The notes under the pieces: model-generated | Database searches by the model: none | Told to the model about the DNA's origin: nothing | Seen by the model: the letters and a program-made list of their open reading frames with translations, nothing else | Program-made: the position numbers and the translations under genes | Shown: positions 20,618 through 32,200 of the stretch, one piece after another | How positions within the stretch are numbered: the stretch's first letter is position 1 | How the letters are laid out: each line of letters starts with the position of its first letter | Source of the DNA: Morinoia aosen | Taxonomy: Eukaryota > Arthropoda > Malacostraca > Amphipoda > Talitridae | Direction: 5' to 3' | Assembly: GCA_030386875.1 (NCBI GenBank) | Contig: CM059570.1 | Coordinates: 31,425,422 to 31,489,421, forward strand | DNA: 64,000 nucleotides

Positions 20618-20812
20618 GTGAGTATGAAGGCTGAGAGTATGAGAAAGCGTGAATTGGGTTCCAGCTTCCTTGATATGGAGAGCGTGATCCAGAGTGGGTG
20701 TTTTCGTAGAGATGGAGTCCACCTTACACAAGAAGGTGAGATGAAACTCTCTAGGAGATACATCCGTTGGATTGGGGCTACTCATATTGCAATGGAAGGT
20801 GGAACAGGATGA
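20618..20812 (+). pseudogene. LINE-B ORF1 C-terminus (SGNH-like tail)
   Basis: Encodes about 60 residues ending at TGA 20810-20812. FRRDGVHLTQEG is the Asp-x-x-His block that closes SGNH/GDSL esterase domains found in ORF1 of many LINEs. The nucleophile half is missing, which agrees with 5' truncation. The endonuclease continues in the same frame after the TGA. Confidence 0.6.
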
Positions 20813-23800
20813 ATAAAAAGCCGTCAGAGCAAAAATGAAAAATGTCATGAATTTCCCAATAGTGTTGTGAGGTTTGGATGTATAAATGTGCGTGGATGGA
20901 ATGCAGGGAAGTTAGATGACCTTGTAGCAGAATTTGAGAATGGAGATTTAGATTGTGTTGGTGCAGTAGAGACCCAAATGCGTGACAGAGTCAGTTTAAA
21001 ATGTAGGGAGAGTAAGTACCATATGATAGGAAAAGGGCGTGTAAGTTGGCAAAAAAGAGGTGGTGGAGTTGGTCTGATTATAAGGAATGCTCTGAATTGG
21101 AAATTAGAGGAACTTCCTGTTGGAAATGAACCTGAGAATGAAGATATGTTAGTAATAAAGTGTGAAAGAATGCATGCCAGAGAATGTGTCATTGTGATTG
21201 TATGTTATATGACAACTGATGGGATTTTAGCTCATCAAGAGAATGTGAATAAGTATGAAATATTAACAAGAATTGTGCAAAAACATGGCAGATGCCCTCT
21301 GATTGTGATGGGTGACATGAATGGCCATGTTGGTATACTTGGTGAGCCTGTGAATGCAAATGGACAAAAGTTGATTGATTTCTGTGATGAGAATGAACTT
21401 GAGAACCTGAATGTCACAATAGGAAATGGCTTGCATACATGGCAAAGCAGGGAATTTAAAACTGCAATTGACTATATGATAGTGAATAGTAGAGCTAGAG
21501 CGTGTGTCAAAAAAATGTTTGTAGATGAAGGTGATTTTGATATTGACAGTGACCATAGAATGCTTGTGCTAGAATATAATTGGGGTGGTAAGAAGTCAAT
21601 GCAGAAGACCAGCAGAGTTAAAGAAAATTGGCGTATAAAAATGGCAAACTGGGAAGAATTTAAAAATGAACTGAGTAGATGTAACTGGAACAGGTATGGA
21701 AATGTAAATGCCCTAAATAGTGAGATTGCAAGAACCTTGTATGATGTGGCAGAGCAAAAGATGGGTAGAATTAAATGTAGAAAAGGGACAGGGAATGCCA
21801 GGTGGTTTACAAGTGAGATAAAGGAAGAACGAATGAGAAGAAAGACTCTAAACAAGAAACAACGCAGTAGGAGGAAAATGTATGAAAGAAACAGAATTAC
21901 TGAGGATGAATGGCAGAGTGCATGGAATGAGTACAAGGACCAGCAGAAGAAAGTAAGGAGAATGATTAATGAGGCTAGAGTTAAAGAGGAGAGACACCAA
22001 GTTGAAAATCTAAGAAAGAAAGGTCCGGATGGAATAAAAGATTGGTATAAGTTTATACAAGGTAATGATAGAAGTAGTGAAGTTCAAGTTGATGAATTAG
22101 TAGTTAATGGTTGCAGTGTGCAAGATAGGATGCAAATGGTGAAAGCAGTTGAAGAATACTGGGAGGACATTGGTGGAATGAATGAGCAGGTTACAGATGA
22201 TGCACCCATAAATTTTCTGATTGATGAACGTGAACTGCAAATGGAAGACAAAATCACTTGTGAAGAGATTGTAAGTTTTTTGAAGAAAGTGAAAAATGGA
22301 AAGGCATGTGGCCCTGATAAGATCCCATATGAGTTCTATAAATGTGGAGGAGAGAGTGTAGTCAGTATGTTGAAATATTTATTTGATGAGATATGAAAGA
22401 GTGAAAGAGTACCGGATGACTGGAACAAGTGTAATGTAGTTCTGTTGCATAAGAGTGGACATAAGAGTATGAAAGAACTTAAAAATTACAGACCAATTGC
22501 ACTGGGTGACACTGATATGTAAGATATTTTGTTTTTTTTAATGAGAGAATGAAAAATTTAGTTGAGGAGTTTGGAGTCCTAGGTGAAGAACAGAATGGTT
22601 TTAGGCAAGATAGACGTGGGGAAGATAATCTGTTTGTAGTGAGTGAAATAATTGAGCGAATGAGGAAGGATGATAAGAAGGTGTATTTAGCATTCCTGGA
22701 TATTGAAAAAGCGTATGACAGAGTGGATCGGGTTAGGCTCTTTGAAGTTTTGAGAAAAGTGGGGTTTAGCAAAAAAATAGTAAAAATTGTACAAAGTCTG
22801 TATGAGAACACAAGCGCTATTTACAGGTTAGGAAATTTGGAAACGGGGCAAGTAAGGAGTGTTAGAGGAGTGAGACAGGGCTGTACTCTGTCTCCCCTGT
22901 TGTTTGGATTGTACACAGAAGAATTAGCAGTTCGACTGAGAAGGAGTGGCTTAGGACTGAAAGTTGGTAATGAGAGACTGAGCTGTTTGTTGTATGCTGA
23001 TGATGTGGTTGTGGTTAGTGAATGTGGAAATGAACTGCAAAGGATGCTTGACATTGTGAACGGTTATAGTACAGATTTCAAGATGAACTTCGGTGCTGAC
23101 AAAAGCAAGGTTATGGTTATACATAGTGATGAGACTGATAGAGACAGACTGTGGAATATTGGAGAAATCAGAATAGGTAGAACAAAAGAATACAAATATC
23201 TAGGTTGTATGATGAGTGAAGATGGATGCACTAGAACTAAGGGTGAGAAAGTGGCAAAAGCTATGCAGTGGAGTGGACGATTAAGCAGCGTGGCCAGATA
23301 CAGAGCAAACAAGTATGAATGTGTGAGAGGAATGTGGAAGTATGTTGCTGTACCTAGTGTCATGTATGGTATGAGTGCTCTTGCCTGGAATGGAAGTGAT
23401 CTTGAAAAGCTGGATGTAATACAAAATAAGGTAGGACGGTTAGCATTGGGTGCTCCGAAATGGACAGCTACAGAAGCCATTAGAGGTGACCTTGGGTGGA
23501 ACCTATTTTCAGAAAGAATGATGAAAGCGGTGCTGAATTATAAGGTGAGAATTGAAAGAATGCAGAATAGCAGATGGGTAAAGCAAATTTTTGAATGGAA
23601 CCTGAGTGTAAGCTATTGGGAGAAAGTGTGTTGGGGGTATGCAAGGAAGCTTAGTATGCAAAAGATTATTCATGTTAGAATTGAGAGACCTGTGGATGAC
23701 TGGAGTTTAATAAATGCTGGAGGTGTAGGGCCTGAGTGGGACTGCAAGAGGTGGAAGAAAGAGATTGAGAGGCAAACAAAAGAGTATGGATTGAATAAGT

Positions 23801-24214
23801 GGAAGCTTAGCATGGTGCAGAAGCCTACACTTGACTGGTATATGAAAAAAGAAGCACCTAAGTTTGAGATTTTTTATGATGGTAGTTTTGGAAGTCAACT
23901 CTTGTGTGCTGTGAGATGTAAGTCATTGAGTGTGAACAGACGTACATGGAGGTGGAATGAGAATAGTAACAGATTATGTTGGCAGTGTATCAGTGGAGTG
24001 GAGGAAAACAATTGAGCATTTTGTGCTGGAATGTAGTAAGTATGAGCAGGAGAGAGAAAGTCTCATGAATGTGGTGCTTGAGCAGTATGAAAAGAATGAG
24101 TGGTATGCCAGATGTGCTGAAGATGATTGCGGTATGAGCTGTCTTGCTGGATTGGATCAGGAGTGTAATTTGAGTCTCATTGAAGCTATGAAAATGTTTC
24201 TTGTGCATGCCTAG
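20813..24214 (+). pseudogene. LINE-B ORF2: AP endonuclease and reverse transcriptase, broken
   Basis: The frame runs on directly after the TGA at 20810. Endonuclease blocks: INVRGWNAGKL, GAVETQ, VMGDMNGH, TAIDYM and DSDHRML. RT blocks: KACGPDKIP, LKNYRPIAL, FLDIEKAYD, VRQGCTLSPLLF and LLYADDVVVV. The C-terminus has LCWQC and HFVLEC (Cys/His knuckle). Breaks: TGA at 22394-22396 where tryptophan is likely (DEI-stop-KSERVPDDW), a frameshift near 22520 after NYRPIAL, and a one-base shift in an A run near 24005. The protein would nick the target and reverse-transcribe the element RNA. This copy cannot. Confidence 0.85.
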
Positions 24215-24235
24215 AGTAAGAAACAGTGACTGGAA

Positions 24236-24830
24236 TGAGCCAGTCAGGCAAAGTGGGCAGTAATGACCCAATATGCCTGGGGATGGTGTTTTGACATACT
24301 GGTTATCCCAGTGATGCCATGATTGCCATCCAATTGCAGCTTGTGGCAAGGATTGGTAGATCCTGAGTAGTTTAGTGGACAAGTCTGGTACCAGGCGCTG
24401 AACTCTCTGTGTGAAAATTGTGGAGGGAATCGTAGGCCGTTACAAAGGCCCCAACACTTTTAGCCCTCAATTTCAAGTTCAAGTTGGTGACTGGAAAAGC
24501 CTGGAAAAGGATCTCAGCCCTAGAGGCTGAGGCTAGTGGAATAGAAAAGACAGTAACTAAAATGAGCCAGTCATGTAGAGTGGGCTGCAATGACCCACCT
24601 TGCCTGGGGATGGTGGTTTGACATACTGGTTATCCCAGTGATGCCGTCCAATGGCAGCTTGTGACAAGGAGGGGAGGATTCTGAGTAGTTTATTGGACAA
24701 ATCTGGTACAGTAACCCAGGTACACAGGTACTGAACTTTTCTGTATGAATATTGTAAGTATTGAGAAGGGAATTGCCCGCCATTACAAAAAGTCCCAATG
24801 CTGTTGGCCTTCAAGTTCAAGGCAAATTAT
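24236..24830 (+). repeat. 327-bp diverged tandem duplication at the LINE-B 3' end
   Basis: TGAGCCAGTCA and the next roughly 250 bases recur from 24563, including GACATACTGGTTATCCCAGT, with substitutions and short gaps. Both copies end near TTCAAGTTCAAG. Probably the duplicated 3' UTR of LINE-B. Confidence 0.75.
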
Positions 24831-26154
24831 TTGTCAGTAATATTTCCCAGAGCAATGCCTTGGCTAACTCTTTTAGGCAAAGCAGAAATCATTATCTCAA
24901 AAGTTCCAAAGATTTATTAAGATTAAGTGCACAATTTGGTAGTAAGATTACTAAAGATATACTTATCCTTTTCAATCAAAGAAAGAGGCACTTAGTGGTA
25001 GTATGTCAACTACATCTTAACCAAACCAAATCAGCATGAGTTATAGGATCATTTGGCATTCAGTAATGATATCACTTATAAAGGCTGTGAAGATTCTACC
25101 AGAAGACTGTATATGTTAGTCTATAAATTACATCTGCAGAAAGGACCCTCATAGGAAGTGAAACTTTCAAACTTTCAAGTTCAAAGTAATAGTAAACAGT
25201 AATACTTGTTCTTTGCCATCCTATTTTACTTGACTTCTCAGCTCTAAAAAGTTGATAGATATAGGAAATCCTTGGCAATGCTTTAGAAGCCAAAAATTTG
25301 ACCACAGTGCAGCATTCTGCAGGGGTTTTCCATGCCCCATGATACTGGAGTCCATACATTGCTGGGTTTTTAAACTAGCAAGGTGAATTTACTCTCTTAA
25401 AGTGGTTAATTTCTTGGCTGTTAAAAGACCTTTGATGAGTAAATCTTGTGTTGGATTAACAAGGCTACCTAGCACGGAAGTTAAAGTAAAACAGTGCCAG
25501 CAAATATTTGGCTTAACAGCGATGAAAGTAACGCAAACAGCTTGTGTTTCAACATGAAAACAGTGGAACTGCACTAGAGCACTTCCTTTTTGACTTCATC
25601 ATGATAAAGCAAACTCAGCTGCAACAAGCATGTAGTCATTGGAATGGAGTCAAAGATTTCATCTTGAGTTTTCAAGCATCATTTGACCAGCTCTGTTCAG
25701 CTAAAGCTCTATAATTTTTATAAACATCATTGCTTCTGGATTTTATCTTATTTACATAACTATAATCATACAGGGGAGAGAAGCATGTTAATATGAAACT
25801 GACTGAGCATAAGAAAATGGGAGTTAATAATGCATGCTAAAACTGCTTCTAAACTCTACATGCCACTTATTAATATGTGTATGTTAGCATAATTGTTACT
25901 ATACTAGTAATGTTATTTTTCTCTTTGCTTAGTTGTATGCAAGAACTATAAATAGACAAGAAATAGCTCTGGTCCTACAATCCTTTAGTTTCTAAAAATA
26001 AAGATCCAGTTATGGTTAGTTGTAAACGCATTGTTTTCAGACATGAACATTTTTTCATTCTGTTTTGTTTCAGATATTTCATTAATTTTTTGTAGGTATA
26101 TGTTTATACATTTAGTGGATACATTAATATAAAGTTTGTTTTTGATTTTTAAAC
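24831..26154. other. 5' flank of PUS3, no gene seen
   Basis: AT-rich, short frames only. A pyrimidine tract with TTTCAG near 26072 could be the acceptor of a non-coding first exon, but no promoter could be placed. Confidence 0.45.
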
Positions 26155-26268
26155 ATGGAATCTACATCAGAAAAAGAGGGCTCTCCAAACCCTTGTAAAG
26201 TTGTTAATAAAAATTGCAAGAAAACTGCAAAAATTAGTCGGACAGCTGTGAAACAGATGAGCCGAGAG
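26155..26268 (+). CDS. PUS3: PUS3 exon 1 (coding part)
   Basis: 38 codons, Lys/Ser-rich, ending GAG before a GTGAGT donor (phase 0). Start of the N-terminal coiled-coil region. Confidence 0.8.
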
Positions 26269-29200
26269 GTGAGTTACAATAAATTTCAATGTTTGATGCA
26301 AGTCTTCAGCTATGCAATCTTTTTAGTTTATTTATGGAAGTAGTTGAGCACCATTGATCAGTTTCAGAGCTAGGGAAATCAATTTTCCAGTTTTGAATTA
26401 TCATATTTTGTGAATTTCAACTTGTGTAGTAGAGTTCAAGTTATTCATATCTTGAATTGAGCTTGATATGATTAAAATATGTAGGTCTAACTTTTATCTG
26501 AGCAACTGACATTTGCATTTGATGTTGTCATATATAACTCAAAGATCAATTATAGCATATCACAAATTTTTGTGTGTAGCTAAGCTGGACATGTGTTAGC
26601 TTCATTCATTAATGAGAAAACCTATATACAGTCATAGCTACCATTAATGATACTGTCAATAAAGTTATTACTTGGAATTTTTGACATATGAAAAATGTAT
26701 GGTTAATAAGAAGGCTATCTGTTGTAGTAGCTTCAGTCTGTGATTGTGTGAATGTGATTTTTATTTGGATTACTTGATAACATGAATGATTACGGTTGAT
26801 CAGAAAATCCATCTCTACAATAGTAGCTACAGGCAATGATGTGAATGTTATTATTTCAGATGGTTGATAAAATGAAAATGTTTGTTTATTGAGAATACCC
26901 ATCTGCAGTAGAAGCTACAGTTAATGATGCTATGAATATGGTTATATGATGCATTCAATGAGAGAATATATGATTGATAGAAAGAGATATCTCTACTGCA
27001 TTAAATGGTGTTAAGAGTAGGGTTATCAGTCAGAAGTTTTGGTAAGATCAGAGAGAGAGCTTAAATTATTTTCGGTTTAGATTTTTGTATATGACTAACC
27101 ATATTCTACCACTATGTATGGGTTGGTAGTTATTCAACGTATGTTTGGCATTGCACTGTAAGTATTTATATCTTCTGGGGACTCAAGGTAATCTCCAGTA
27201 TAATAAATTTTGTTGGCTTATAAAGAAGTTACAATTTACAGAGCTTGTGTTAAGCTTAAAATAAAAATTTGTTCTGTTAAATGAAGGTCTATGTCAGATA
27301 TCATAGCCATTGCTTTTGAGTTGTGTGAACAGTAAACTTTGAGCCTCATTTTTTTAATGCATTATTTCTCATGAACTGCTAACAGTATTTTTTTATTGAA
27401 AATTATTTTTTAACAGGAGCTGGAAGATTGTGTGCTTCAGTTATCAGCTCACAATGTACAGCTGAAGTCTCTGCTACAGCGGAGCCTCTCACAAAATCAA
27501 AGCAAGAGTGAGGGTGTAGAACAGTCACAACAGGCAAAGAATGAAAAGTCGGCTAAAAAAGAAAGGTTCTTTGACTTTGATAAGTGAGTATACTTGAGGT
27601 GAGCATTGTGTCTCATTGATTTTGTTTTTCAATAACTTAGGTTTGTCAGTTTTTAATCTTGGAAAAATTTCTTCAATTAATTTTTTTTTATTATGCTGTT
27701 TCTTATTTAAATTGTACTGAATTTAATGTATATATGATATTGTAGTGAAATAAAATATATTTTAAGTATATTGGTAAAATTTCATTGTTGTAGCATTTAT
27801 GGATAAGCCCATACCTATTCACCATATTAATCATTATAATAATATTAATGATGGGGATGCCTCTATATGCACTGCATTCTGGGCCCATGCACGTGAAAGA
27901 GGGTATACATGATGCTAGTTGCTCAGTTTTTGGTTCTAACTGCTCTGTGTGTGTGAATGTTTGTCTTGAATTGGTCCTAAGTTGCAGGACGTTTTATTTG
28001 CAGGAGAACTTTTTGCACCCTCAATTACTTGATTCCTGATTGGTCAATTGGCTGAACTGTTTTTCAGTGTTCAAAAATGTATCATTTTCAAAAGGAATGA
28101 CATTTTTTTATGGGAACACTTTTATTCCATGCAAAATTTTCATGAAAAGATCTGAATCCCTATTTTTTCAATTAAACAATTTCTAATTTGTTAACTTTCC
28201 AAATTACACAAAAAAGCTCATAATGACCAAAATTTATCATTACCAACTCCAAAACAGCTTAAGGAAAGCATCCAGTTTTCTTATGCAATTTGAAATTTCA
28301 CAAAAAGTACTTCAGAAGTGAAATAAGCTCTGAGGAATTGACAACATGTTTATAATATTTGTATAGACATTTAGAGCCTTAAAGTTTTTAGAATTTAGCC
28401 ATACAACCACATTAATAGAAAATAGTTTGAGAGAATGTCCAACATCATTAATGCTCAATTAAGCTACTAATGCAAGATAACTTATAGGGACCACTTCAGC
28501 TTGTCAAGCAAAGATACTACTAACTGGCTCATCAATTGACTTTAGTTCATTGCTTTAGTACCCTGCGTTCAACAAAAAAATCTTTACCAGAAAATTAAGC
28601 ACTATGAAATACTACAATTTCATTAAAAGCACCAAATATCAACAATTTACAATGTTCTTTTATAGAATAAATTACTAACTTTCCCTCCACTTGAAACAGA
28701 TCTGCACAAAATATTCTAAAAAAACTTCCAACTCTCACACATCAACTTGACTCTTTTACTGGCATGATAAATCTAAACAAAAAGTCTTCACACAATAATA
28801 TACCAGAAGAATTTCCATTGTCATTACAATACCAGTTTGAACTGTCAACACTCGTTTTATAAGTCACACTTGACAGCCTGAAAATTGAAGTAGACAAATG
28901 AGGAAAGTAATACAAGCTATCAAACTTGAACAGGAAGAAGAAAATTGAAATTGAAGACTCCAATGAAAAATGGAGAAAAAATGAAAGACAGCATACACAG
29001 ACCTAATAAATGAGATTACAATTGATAATTTGCAAGAGCACAAAAAATGCGGTGAAAAGCAAAGTCAGGAGATCTCCAAATTTCCGTGGAAAAACAAGCA
29101 AGCACTGACCATTAGCATGCATTGAAAACTCTAGAATCCTATATCCCTCCTGGGGACATATCACTGCCTGGAAATGCTAAATTGCATAATACCATTTGAG

Positions 29201-32200
29201 CTATAGCATCTAAGTATGACTCAGTAAAATGATCAATTATGAATAACAGAAATTACTTGAAAATTAAAATTCATATCAATGAAGCAAAAGCAAGCTGAGA
29301 AGGCAAAATTTTTTCATGAACCAAAACTTGGAGAGAGCAAGTAACATGGTAGCACCACTTTTAAATCAGCTATCCATGAAATGAGGAGCACTTCTTTTCA
29401 AGTAATATAATTGGGTAAAGAGCTGATTCAGGTCATATTTTCTGAATATTTCAGGTGCAGAATGCTGAAACCTCTGCTTAATTATGCTACTTCCAAACCC
29501 TCCATTTGATGAAATAATATCTTCAAATATATTTATCAACAATTCCGTCTCGCTACGAGTAAATAAACAATTCCGGCTTTGCTTAAAGTGCTTAGCTAAG
29601 CATGAATGCTGATCTCGTGTCAGTCTGGAGATAAAATTTTGAATTGGATTTGAAACTTCAGGATGATGAGGATTCAAAGCTTTGGCAACAGGAGATGTTG
29701 CTGAGGCTCCGTGATATTTGTTTGAAGCTACAAGAGGCAATTCGGCATCTTACAGAGGTGTTGAAGTCAGAATTTAATGTGTTTGCCTCTTCCTGGTCAT
29801 TCTCTGACATGTTTTACAATGAATCATTCATAATTTTGTTGTCTGGGCAGCTCTCCAAATCACTTGAGACTGAAGAATCTTTGTTCAGCCTCTTCTCTGC
29901 TTGTATGCTTGAGAGTTATAGATTTTGGCAATCATAATGACGAGATGCAGTGCTCGTTAAATGCACCAAAAGACAGGACACATCTTTCTGACCCAGCTCA
30001 CCATGAGTTACTTTAGTGGCGGCACACTTTCGTAGGCTGGGCGTTGTTACATCTTCTATGATGCCTTCCATTCTGACTGCAGACTTGACAGCATTGTTGA
30101 CCCTGCTACTATCTAGTTTAGATCTACTGATGAAAATGAAAGACCATCCAGACTGCAGAACTTTCAACAGAAGTAAATTGTTTCTAATAGATTCAATTAC
30201 TCTCATCAGACGATAAATTTTTTTATCCACAATGATGCTGGCACCACTGTAAGTTTTACTCATTTTGTTTTGTGCTACATCGATGATGTAGCAGGCATCT
30301 ACAAATCTAGCGTCTCGGAAAGCTTCAAAATATAAGTTGGACACAACTCTAGCTCGATGGGCATTTCTTTCCGAGATGTTGACAATTAAGTGATTCCTAA
30401 CTGCGATAAACTGTTCTGATGCAAATCTTTTGCTGCCATCAAGTTCAAAAGCAACATTGATCATTTTTACTCTTTTATCAGGTTACCTTTTTTTGATTTG
30501 TAGCCCGTCCAAGTCCATCTTGGTCAACAAATTTTTTTTCCTGAGCATATCGTTGAAGTTTCTTCACTTTATTTTGTTTGTTGTAGGATCGTGCCCAGCA
30601 ACCGATACTTTCTTTTAGTGTAGATGCATGGTTCACTTTGGTTTCAATGGGATATTTTTCACAAAAGCTTTGGTGATGCTCAAGAGCATTGCAAAAAAAG
30701 GTAGTTAGTTGAAATTTATAGAAGCTCGTGATGTTGAAAAGGTGCCTGGCACAAGTTCTTGCATCCCACCTACCTAAGTTAAAGTTTCCTTGAAAATAAA
30801 TACAGATACAACCTACTTCTAACAAGTTTGCCCAACTCCCCACAGCGCTATCCCAGAAAATATTCCTTACATTCACCAACAGGTTTTTATCCTGTTCTTG
30901 GTTTACGGGCCACTGTAAGGTCCTCTACACCAGCATGCGTAAGTTTCCAATAAATACTCACCGAGTGACATCCTCAGGTGCTCTTCTGACAATAGGAGAT
31001 GCATTCTGCGTAGGTGTTAATCCAAACGTGGCCCCTTGTGGTAACAGTGGGACAATTTTTTTCCTTCCTGAACGAACCTCTTTGGCTCTCTCATTCTGTA
31101 TATCAATCCGAAGTAGGCTTTGGCATATTTACTCTTTTCTCGTGTCCAGCCGTGTTTCCTGGGTCCTGAAATACACTGCAATGTTGGACACAAACTCTTT
31201 GCATAGAGGTCGCATAATCTTCACTTCTGGAAAAAAGATGTAAAACTACTTGATGCCTGACTCAAATTCATTTATGATTAGAGAAAGCTGTGTGCAACAT
31301 CTGTTAAACAATTTTTTTACTACAAATAATAAAAATGAACGTTATCCTGCTGATTTAAGAAGACACTCACAATTTTATCCTTTGATATCTGAAGCAGATC
31401 TCCTAATGGCCATACTTGGACAAAAAATGAGAATTATGAGTTTTTCAACATGATGGATAAATTTTTGCCAGCTGTCTTCTGTTAAAATTACTGTAATATA
31501 TCACTGGTCAACAAATTTTGAAAAGTTGTGTGCTTCTTAAATGATATTAGTTGATTCTTATGTATTTTCATTCAATGAATCCAAATATGACGTTGAAAAA
31601 TGTGTATTGGCTACAGGTTCAAAGATACAAGGCTTGCAATATTTGATTTATTTATTGTAATATACAGTATAAGTCATTATGTTTTAAACTCTTATCCATA
31701 TCTACTCTCTGCCTTTGTACAGCACAAACACCTTCTGTGACTTGTATAGTGCAAACACCTTCTGTGACTGATGAACAATACTGAGGGCAGAGAGACTGAG
31801 TGTAGTGAGTAATATATACGTCCACCAGCCTGTAGAAACGTGTTGAGACATGTAGGCGTATCACAAAAAGCATAGCTACCAAATAATTTTAACCATATTT
31901 GTTACCAGCAACGTAAAATTATATGGACAATGCTACTTTGGTCTCCAAAGCATTTTAGTTGTTGAACAGTGTTATTGGTTTAAGGAGGCCGTCTGCGTGA
32001 AAAAAAGTCCGTTATTTACGGATAGATTTATCTGAAATTGTCACAGTAGGTGTGAAATGATGCTAAGATCATTTGTTACTTGGTCAAAATTTTTGTATCT
32101 GCAATAGAGTTTTTTTATTTTCGAAAAATACGATAATATTGGGGTTTTTTGAAAATTTATTTTCTCCTACATTTTTGAAGTTACAGAACCAGTACTTCGT

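Larger units (their letters stand above)
20600..24830 (+). mobile_element. LINE-B: APE-type non-LTR retrotransposon, 5'-truncated
   Basis: A plus-strand element with the last part of ORF1, an AP endonuclease, a reverse transcriptase (RQGCTLSPLL, YADD), a C-terminal Cys-x-x-Cys knuckle and a duplicated 3' region. Its protein motifs differ clearly from LINE-A, so it is another clade. The start is probably a 5' truncation at about 20600. The end is uncertain because the 3' region merges with unknown DNA near 24830. It lies 1.3 kb upstream of the PUS3 coding start. Confidence 0.8.

Noticed and set aside
21263-21936. Minus-strand frames of 97 and 154 codons
   Set aside because: Antisense shadows of the LINE-B endonuclease; hydrophobic composition results from purine-rich coding on the other strand.
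31975-32000. GGTTTAAGGAGGCCGTCTGC considered as a terminal inverted repeat of the MULE
   Set aside because: No matching inverted copy was found on the other side between 34860 and 36000.
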